This document shows positions 59,240 to 64,000 of a stretch of 64,000 bases of DNA, piece after piece. Below the pieces are notes generated by a model that did no database searches, had not been told where the DNA came from, and worked only from the letters and a program-made list of their open reading frames with translations. The DNA is taken from assembly GCA_963791625.1 (NCBI GenBank), contig CAWBTA010000016.1, positions 372,001-436,000 of the forward strand, written 5' to 3'. Position 1 is the first letter of the stretch; the number at the start of each line of letters is the position of its first letter. Both the position numbers and the translations under genes were made by a program. The DNA comes from JANMCE01 sp963791625 (lineage in GTDB: Bacteria > Actinomycetota > Acidimicrobiia > Acidimicrobiales > Ilumatobacteraceae).

Positions 59240-60142
59240 TCACCTTTTCGTTGCGAATCGGGCACTGACCAGCCTCGCTATGAGAGTAAAGAGGAAAGAG
59301 AGGAGCAGCAACGTCAGCGCCGCTCCCCATCCTCGCGCCTGCGCGGCGGGAAAGGAACTGCTGGCGTTGCCGTAAATCTGCAGCGGTAACGCGGTCATCG
59401 CCTCGTCGGCGAAGGGGTTGATCTGCAGCGACTTGGCAGCACCAATGGTGAACAACAGCGGCGCGGTCTCACCGGCAGCGCGAGCGACCGCGAGCAACGC
59501 ACCGCTGATGATGCCGGGCAGCGCGGCCGGCAGCACCACGGTGACGATGGTGCGGGCTTTACTGGTGCCGAGCGCCAGCGACGCTTCACGCAGGTAGTTC
59601 GGTACGAGCTTGAGCATTTCCTCGGTGGTGCGGATGATGATGGGCAGCATCAGGCACGCCAGCGCCAGTGAACCGCCCACGCCGCGTTGCTTGAACGTGA
59701 GGGTGAAGATCACGTAGATGAACAAGCCCATGACGACCGACGGTACGCCCGTCATGACGTTGGCCATGAACCGCACGACGCGACCGAAGATGCCTTTGGC
59801 GCTGTACTCGTTCAAGAACACGGCACCCATAATGCCGAGCGGGGTCGCCAACATTGTTGCGAGGCCGGTTATGACAAGCGTGCCCATGATGGCCGGGCCG
59901 ACACCGCCGCCGGGCCGACGTTCGATGGGCGCAATGTCCTTGGTGAGAAACGACCAGCCCATGACTTTGGCGCCGCGACTCACTACTGCCGCGAGCACGA
60001 ACAAGAGCGGAATCATTACCACGAGGAACGACAGAAAAAGTAGGCCGCTCATCAGACGGTTCTTGAGAGAGCGCCAGCCGCCCTGAGCGGCCAGATCAAG
60101 TGGCGCCGAAGACTCACGCAGGCTGAGTGAGGTGGTGGCCAT
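59240..60142 (-). CDS. pstA: Phosphate ABC transporter permease PstA
   Basis: A 300-residue inner-membrane permease with six membrane segments and the BPD_transp_1 signature EASLALGTSKARTIVTVVLPAALPGIISGALLAVARAAGETAPLLF, in which the EAA loop contacts PstB. GGVGPAIMGTLVITGLATMLATPLGIMGAVFLNEY is PstA-typical. ATG 60142 overlaps the pstC stop by one base, so the permease pair is coupled. A longer in-frame start at 60280 lies within pstC and is rejected. Confidence 0.93.
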   Translation of the reverse strand: MATTSLSLRESSAPLDLAAQGGWRSLKNRLMSGLLFLSFLVVMIPLLFVLAAVVSRGAKVMGWSFLTKDIAPIERRPGGGVGPAIMGTLVITGLATMLATPLGIMGAVFLNEYSAKGIFGRVVRFMANVMTGVPSVVMGLFIYVIFTLTFKQRGVGGSLALACLMLPIIIRTTEEMLKLVPNYLREASLALGTSKARTIVTVVLPAALPGIISGALLAVARAAGETAPLLFTIGAAKSLQINPFADEAMTALPLQIYGNASSSFPAAQARGWGAALTLLLLSFLFTLIARLVSARFATKR

Positions 60143-61095
60143 CAGCGGCCTCCCGCTGACCTGAGTTGTGAACGGGCGACAGTACGCGTTGCAACAATGT
60201 TGACGAGCAGGGTGATCAAGAACAGCGTGACCGCCAACGCAATCAAGGCCGACTTGGTCGGCGTGTCGGCTTCTCCCCACTGACTGGCGATAAATGCCGG
60301 CATAGAGTTACCGGACCCGAAGAGGTTGGCGGTGATCTGCGGCGAAGAACCAATGACCAGGGTGGCCGCAATGGTTTCGCCCATGGCTCGACCCAGGCCC
60401 AGCATGATCGCACCAACCAGGCCGCCTTTGGAGTGGGGGATCACTACACCGCGGATCATTTCCCACTGGGTGGCGCCGAGCGCCAAGGCACCCTCGCGCT
60501 CGCCCGGCGGGCAGGTGTCGACGATTTCGCGCGACAGTGACGAGATGATCGGCGTGATCATGAGCGCCAAGATGATGCCAGCCGTAAAGAACGATTTGCC
60601 GCCGGCCGAAGGTCCGAACAACTTGTTCAGTAGCGGAATTCCGTCAAAGGTTCGGTTCAGTAGTTTGTAGAACCCGTCCATCTTCGGTGCGAGTACGTTG
60701 ATACCCCAAAGCCCGAACACGACAGACGGAATGACGGCAAGCAGGTCAACTGCGTAGATGACCGGTTTGCGGAACTTCGCCGGCACGATCTGCGTGGTGA
60801 ACAGGGCGATGCCGATGCTTACCGGTACGGCCAAGATCAGCGCAATGATCGAGCTGACGATGGTGCCGAAGATGAACGCGGTGGCACCGTAGATACGATC
60901 CGTAGCACTCCACCGTTTGGTGGTGAAGAAATCGAGGCCCATCAACCGGAACGTCGGCCAGGCCTTCGATGTAGTTACGAACGCAATGGCGCCGAGGATG
61001 ACCAGCACGAACGCGCCAGCAGCGAGGGCGAGACCGCGGAATCCGGTCTCACCCCCGCTCTTGGATGCTCGAAGATCGAGCGCAGGACTACTCAC
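60142..61095 (-). CDS. pstC: Phosphate ABC transporter permease PstC
   Basis: A 317-residue permease with six membrane segments: GLALAAGAFVLVILGAIAFVTTSKAWPTF, DRIYGATAFIFGTIVSSIIALILAVPVSIGIALFTTQIVP, AVIPSVVFGLWGINVLAP, and the EAA loop region REGALALGATQWEMIRGVVIPHSKGGLVGAIMLGLGRAMGETIAATLVIG. With PstA it forms the channel for phosphate. It starts 1 nt after the pstS stop, fitting one transcript. Confidence 0.93.
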   Translation of the reverse strand: MSSPALDLRASKSGGETGFRGLALAAGAFVLVILGAIAFVTTSKAWPTFRLMGLDFFTTKRWSATDRIYGATAFIFGTIVSSIIALILAVPVSIGIALFTTQIVPAKFRKPVIYAVDLLAVIPSVVFGLWGINVLAPKMDGFYKLLNRTFDGIPLLNKLFGPSAGGKSFFTAGIILALMITPIISSLSREIVDTCPPGEREGALALGATQWEMIRGVVIPHSKGGLVGAIMLGLGRAMGETIAATLVIGSSPQITANLFGSGNSMPAFIASQWGEADTPTKSALIALAVTLFLITLLVNIVATRTVARSQLRSAGGR

Positions 61096-61096
61096 G

Positions 61097-62297
61097 TCAG
61101 GCAGGAATCTCGATCATGGCCAGCTGCGCAATCGCCTTGTCGGCGAGTGCCTTCGGCAGCGGTGCGAAATCGATGTCTGCGGCTGTCTTTTGCCCATCGG
61201 TGAGAACGTAGTTGATGAACGCCTTGGTTGCTTCACCCTTGGCCTTGTCGGTCTGCTTCTTGTACACAATGATCCAGGTCTGCGCAGCAATCGGGTACGC
61301 CTTGTCACCCTTGGCCCAACCGGCGAAGTAGGTCAGGTCAGGCTTGATCTCTGCACCTTCGGCCGCGGCCGAAGCACCTTCGAGCGTGGGGGCGATGAAT
61401 GCCTTGGCCTGGTTCTGGATGGAGGCGAACTTCAGGCCAGTGGCCTTGGCGTCGGAAAGATCGACGTAGCCAATGGCACCCTTGGTGTCCTTGATGGCCT
61501 TGGCCACGCCGCCGTTGCCTTCGGCTGCCGTGGTGGCGGTCGGCCACTCAACGGTGGAGCCGCTCTTTAACTTCCACGTGCCGTCGCCCTTCGAGCCAAC
61601 TGCTGCATCGAGGAACTTGGTGAAGTTCTCGGTGGTGCCAGAGCCATCTGAGCGGTGCACAACCACGATGGCGGCGTCGGGAAGCTTCACTCCGGCGTTG
61701 TCGGCAGCGATGGCCGGGTCGTTCCACTTGGTGATCTCGGCCTGGAAAATCTTGGCGAGGACCGTAGGTGTGAGGTTCAGCTTCTCAACGCCATCGGCAT
61801 TGTAGGAAACCGTGATGGGCGCCACGACGGTCGGGAAGTACAGGAACTCGCCACCCTTGAACTTGGCCTTGTCCTCCTCCTTCACCGTGCCATCCGAGCC
61901 GGCCCAGTCGGTGATCTGGTCGGCGAGGTCGGTGCGGCCCTTACCGGAACCGCCGCCGCCGTAGTTGATCTTGACGTCCTTGTTGGCTTTGGTGAAATCC
62001 GCGATAGCTGCTTCATAGAACGCCTTCGGGAAGGTGGCACCCGAGGCATTGAGGGTGGCCGCCTTGAGCGAGCCGGTGGCGGCGGCGGCCTTCGCCGTCG
62101 TGGCGGTGGGGGCAGCCGTCGTGTCGGCCGGCTTGGCCGTGGTGACCGCGGGGGCTGCGGTCGTTGCCGCTCCGGTGGCCGTAGTCACCGAGGTGGTCGC
62201 CGCCGTTGTCGTCTTCTTGCTGCTGCTGCACGCACCGGCAACAAGCGCCAGAGCGACAAGGCCGAGCACCGGAACAGAACGCTTCGTGAGAATCACG
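61097..62297 (-). CDS. pstS: Phosphate-binding lipoprotein PstS
   Basis: A 399-residue lipoprotein. Start is GTG 62297 with AAGGAG 8 nt upstream. The signal sequence MILTKRSVPVLGLVALALVAGACSSSK ends in a lipobox-like AGAC, followed by an Ala/Thr-rich linker to about residue 75. The binding domain has LNASGATFPKAFYEAAIADF, YGGGGSGKGRTDLADQITDWAGSDGTVKEED, VVHRSDGSGTTENFTKFLDAA and a C-terminal YVLTDGQKTAADIDFAPLP, with the Ser/Gly/Asp/Arg phosphate ligands expected for PstS. First gene of the operon, under the Pho box at 62368-62385. Confidence 0.93.
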
Positions 62298-62367
62298 CAA
62301 AATCTCCTTGAAAATGTTTGGGTCGACTTCAACGTAAGAGGGCTGCGTGTCTGATACCTCGACGCAA

Positions 62368-62385
62368 GGTGAACGGAAGGTAAAC
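62368..62385 (-). promoter_or_regulatory. Pho box (PhoP/RegX3 operator) upstream of pstS
   Basis: On the minus strand the site reads GTTTACC-TTCC-GTTCACC, two 7-bp direct repeats with an 11-bp period, matching the actinobacterial Pho box. It lies 70 nt upstream of the pstS GTG and is the only such pair I could see in the window. Confidence 0.85.
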
Positions 62386-62551
62386 AAAAGTCGAAATGTG
62401 ACCCGAAATGGCACCCATGTGACGCCCGTCTAAAGACTGGGCGAACACTCTCCGTCACCCCTTTTCTCCATGGGTCAAACGGCTTATGTTCAGGCGAGGA
62501 CCCGACCATGGAGGCCTGTATGAGTACGAACGACGACCACGCCAACCAATC

Positions 62552-63142
62552 ATGATGCAGCTCTTGCCGGCGGTCGTCGTCGGTATCGACGCCGGCCACA
62601 CCAGCCAGGATGACTGCGAGCAGTTTGCGCTCGATGTTGCCTCTCGGCTGCTTGAGGTCGCCATCGTGTCCATTCACGTCGTCCGCGAACCGTCACTGCA
62701 CTATGCAGTGGCCATCTCAACCGGATGCCGGTCCTCGGCCGACGTGCTTGAGACTGTGGGCGGGGATCTGGCCGTCATTGATCGAGACGAGTATCTGGTC
62801 GGAGATCACCCCGGCGCCCGCGCCGCGGCGCTTGCGCTGTGGTTACGAGCAAAGGGACGAGTCATTCGATTTCCTGGGCAGCAGTATCTCCGGGGCGTCA
62901 TGTCGTTGGCGGACGTCACCACCTTGAGCGCCATCAGCCATGTGATCTGCGTCGGAGTTGAGTCCCCGACCCAAACCAAGCTCGTCACGCACGATTTCGT
63001 CCGACCTTGCTTTCAGGCCGGGCACCTCTCGCTACTTGTGGCACCACTCGATGATAATTGTCTTATGCCTGTGGAACAGCCGCTCGTCCGTCCGGAGTTG
63101 CCACCCGTCCATGCGGTGGGCATTCCGATGCGTATGCGCTAG
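62552..63142 (+). CDS. Hypothetical protein divergent from pstS
   Basis: A 196-residue protein from ATG 62552 (MMQLLPAVVVGIDAGHTSQ); an ATG at 62486 would add 22 Arg/Pro-rich residues that look unnatural. The core ASRLLEVAIVSIHVVREPSLHYAVAIST, GARAAALALWLRAKGRVIRFPGQQYLRGVMSLADV and HDFVRPCFQAGHLSLLVAP is soluble and natural in composition. I recognise no family. It shares the intergenic region with pstS, so phosphate control is possible. Its end overlaps the methyltransferase end by 4 nt. Confidence 0.55.
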   Translation: MMQLLPAVVVGIDAGHTSQDDCEQFALDVASRLLEVAIVSIHVVREPSLHYAVAISTGCRSSADVLETVGGDLAVIDRDEYLVGDHPGARAAALALWLRAKGRVIRFPGQQYLRGVMSLADVTTLSAISHVICVGVESPTQTKLVTHDFVRPCFQAGHLSLLVAPLDDNCLMPVEQPLVRPELPPVHAVGIPMRMR

Positions 63143-63702
63143 CGGGCGATCAGTTCGCTTACCGTCCAATCCCACGAGCTTGGGGCTTCGACCGGGGTGA
63201 AGACATTGACCATGTGGTGGGTGAACCAGCCTTGCCGTTCGCCGCGGTCCCGGAATCCGGCGCGGGTCACGCAGGCGAAGACCGACCGGGGATCAGCCAG
63301 ACGTTGCTCGTCCAGACAACTCTGCAGCACGGAGAAATCAAGGTCCGGCCAGGTCATATTCAGCCAGACTGGTCGAACGGCGACCACCAGTCGGCCATTC
63401 GGACCGATCATCGACAGGGCGTGGCGCGCCCATGCGAATGCATCGTCGTCACTGAGCAGGTCGATCGAACCTCTCGCAATGATGACATCGAAGCAGTCAC
63501 CGTCGAGGCTCGGGTCAAAGATCGAGTCGGCTGATCTGCTCGTCGCAACGTGATTACGGCTGGCGGCGAAGAAACGCTTGGGTGCATCGCCGACGTAGAG
63601 CACTCGATCACCGGGGTCTACGGACCGAGCCAGCAGGCGTTGCACGCGCATGTGATCATCCGAGTTCACCTTCGTGACAACCAGTTGAGCGGTAGGCGAC
63701 AT
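63139..63702 (-). CDS. Class I SAM-dependent methyltransferase
   Basis: A 187-residue Rossmann-fold methyltransferase. Motif I is DRVLYVGDAPKRFFAAS (a variant of the Gly-rich SAM loop), the acidic region follows, FDVIIARGSIDLLSDDDAFAWARHAL is motif IV with its post-strand helix, and GPNGRLVVAVRPVW is motif V. The GDAPKR loop lacks the usual G-x-G, so SAM binding may be unusual. Substrate unknown. It sits between ppk1 and the phosphate operon on the same strand, though a role in phosphate metabolism is not shown. Confidence 0.7.
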   Translation of the reverse strand: MSPTAQLVVTKVNSDDHMRVQRLLARSVDPGDRVLYVGDAPKRFFAASRNHVATSRSADSIFDPSLDGDCFDVIIARGSIDLLSDDDAFAWARHALSMIGPNGRLVVAVRPVWLNMTWPDLDFSVLQSCLDEQRLADPRSVFACVTRAGFRDRGERQGWFTHHMVNVFTPVEAPSSWDWTVSELIAR

Positions 63703-63740
63703 CGCTGAGAACTCTTGATGAATTTACGGAACCGCCGTGA

Positions 63741-64000
63741 CTACAACCGGTCTTGAGCGCTGCAACCCGTGGAGGTGCCAATCGAGGTCCAGGCGCCGTC
63801 GGAGCCGAGGGACCAGACGTAGCGATCGTCGTCCAGACAGGCCTGAAGAATGCCGCGAACCCGACGACGAGACTCGTCCGACGTGATCGGAACCAACACC
63901 TCCACCCGCCGATCCAGGTTTCGTTCCATCAGGTCAGCCGAACCCATGAGCAGAGCCTCCCGACCGACGCCCTCGCCGTTGGCGAAACTGTAGATGCGCG
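63741..64000 (-). CDS. ppk1: Polyphosphate kinase PPK1, C-terminal fragment cut by the window edge
   Basis: The last ~85 residues: RIYSFANGEGVGREALLMGSADLMERNLDRRVEVLVPI is the diagnostic C-terminal PPK1 segment carrying the conserved Arg-Asn-Leu-Asp-Arg-Arg-Val. The tail (ACLDDDRYVWSLGSDGAW) is typical. PPK1 makes polyphosphate from ATP at the membrane. Location next to the pst-pho genes fits common phosphate homeostasis in actinobacteria. The rest of the gene lies beyond position 64000. Confidence 0.9.
   Translation of the reverse strand, partial: RIYSFANGEGVGREALLMGSADLMERNLDRRVEVLVPITSDESRRRVRGILQACLDDDRYVWSLGSDGAWTSIGTSTGCSAQDRL

Overview
The window is GC-rich chromosomal DNA from an actinobacterium, most likely of class Acidimicrobiia (Ilumatobacter/Microthrix-like); the placement is inference from gene content. 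Supporting signs are a CIRCE-controlled groEL start, DUF3263 and LytR_C proteins, DUF2510 domains, Thr/Ala-rich secreted proteins, a SenX3-RegX3-type phosphate system and a BTAD (SARP) regulator. There is no phage, plasmid or CRISPR. It reads as ordinary genome with small catabolic islands, two gene remnants and a few repeats.

Layout. 1-9.8 kb: start of groEL with its operator, an LPETG surface protein, a CPBP membrane protease, a MoaD-like sulfur carrier, glycerate kinase, LytR_C and DUF3263 proteins, a NERD-like protein, tRNA-Thr(TGT), the ispD-ispF-rlmB operon and a Crp/Fnr regulator. 9.8-17.6 kb: an ABC exporter, two PLP aminotransferases (the second coupled to a 2-hydroxyacid dehydrogenase), an FMN reductase, a CarF/TMEM189-like plasmanylethanolamine desaturase, a secreted acidic protein and a VOC protein. 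17.6-28.2 kb: aldehyde dehydrogenase, beta-hydroxyacid dehydrogenase and an enolase-superfamily enzyme in one operon, RidA, an HNH remnant, TrpB2, a UvrD-like helicase and exported proteins. 28.2-33.4 kb: an oxygenase island (Rieske ferredoxin, SnoaL-like protein, Rieske oxygenase alpha subunit, carotenoid/stilbene cleavage oxygenase, MFS exporter). 33.4-46.3 kb: an EamA remnant, Fic protein, MetY with an alpha/beta hydrolase, a UGSC-like protein, RidA with a luciferase-like monooxygenase, a polyamine-deacetylase-like protein and branched-chain 2-oxoacid dehydrogenase E1alpha-E1beta-E2. 46.4-55.5 kb: geranylgeranyl reductase, a membrane-tethered papain-like protein, a dehydrogenase, a DUF218 protein and a little-known group formed by an HHH protein, a beta-sandwich protein and a SARP regulator with a degenerate ATPase domain. 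55.7-64 kb: the phosphate regulon pstS-pstC-pstA-pstB-phoU-senX3-regX3 with a Pho box upstream of pstS, then a methyltransferase and the end of ppk1.

Six genes are split by single-base indels whose two halves are otherwise well conserved: the Asp-rich secreted protein, the enolase-superfamily enzyme, the UvrD-like helicase, the Rieske ferredoxin, the Rieske oxygenase and pstB. With this many in 64 kb, including pstB inside an otherwise perfect operon, sequencing or assembly error is more likely than six real pseudogenes. These genes are annotated as single features across the shift.

The most unusual material is: the HHH/beta-sandwich pair beside the SARP regulator (51.7-55.5 kb), the bacterial plasmalogen desaturase (15.6 kb), the membrane-anchored papain-like protein (47.7 kb), a UGSC-type protein that has lost its namesake Cys/Sec motif (37.9 kb), a 60-bp near-identical inverted repeat pair (166 and 3777), and a four-copy 9-mer inverted array after trpB2 (23762-23862).
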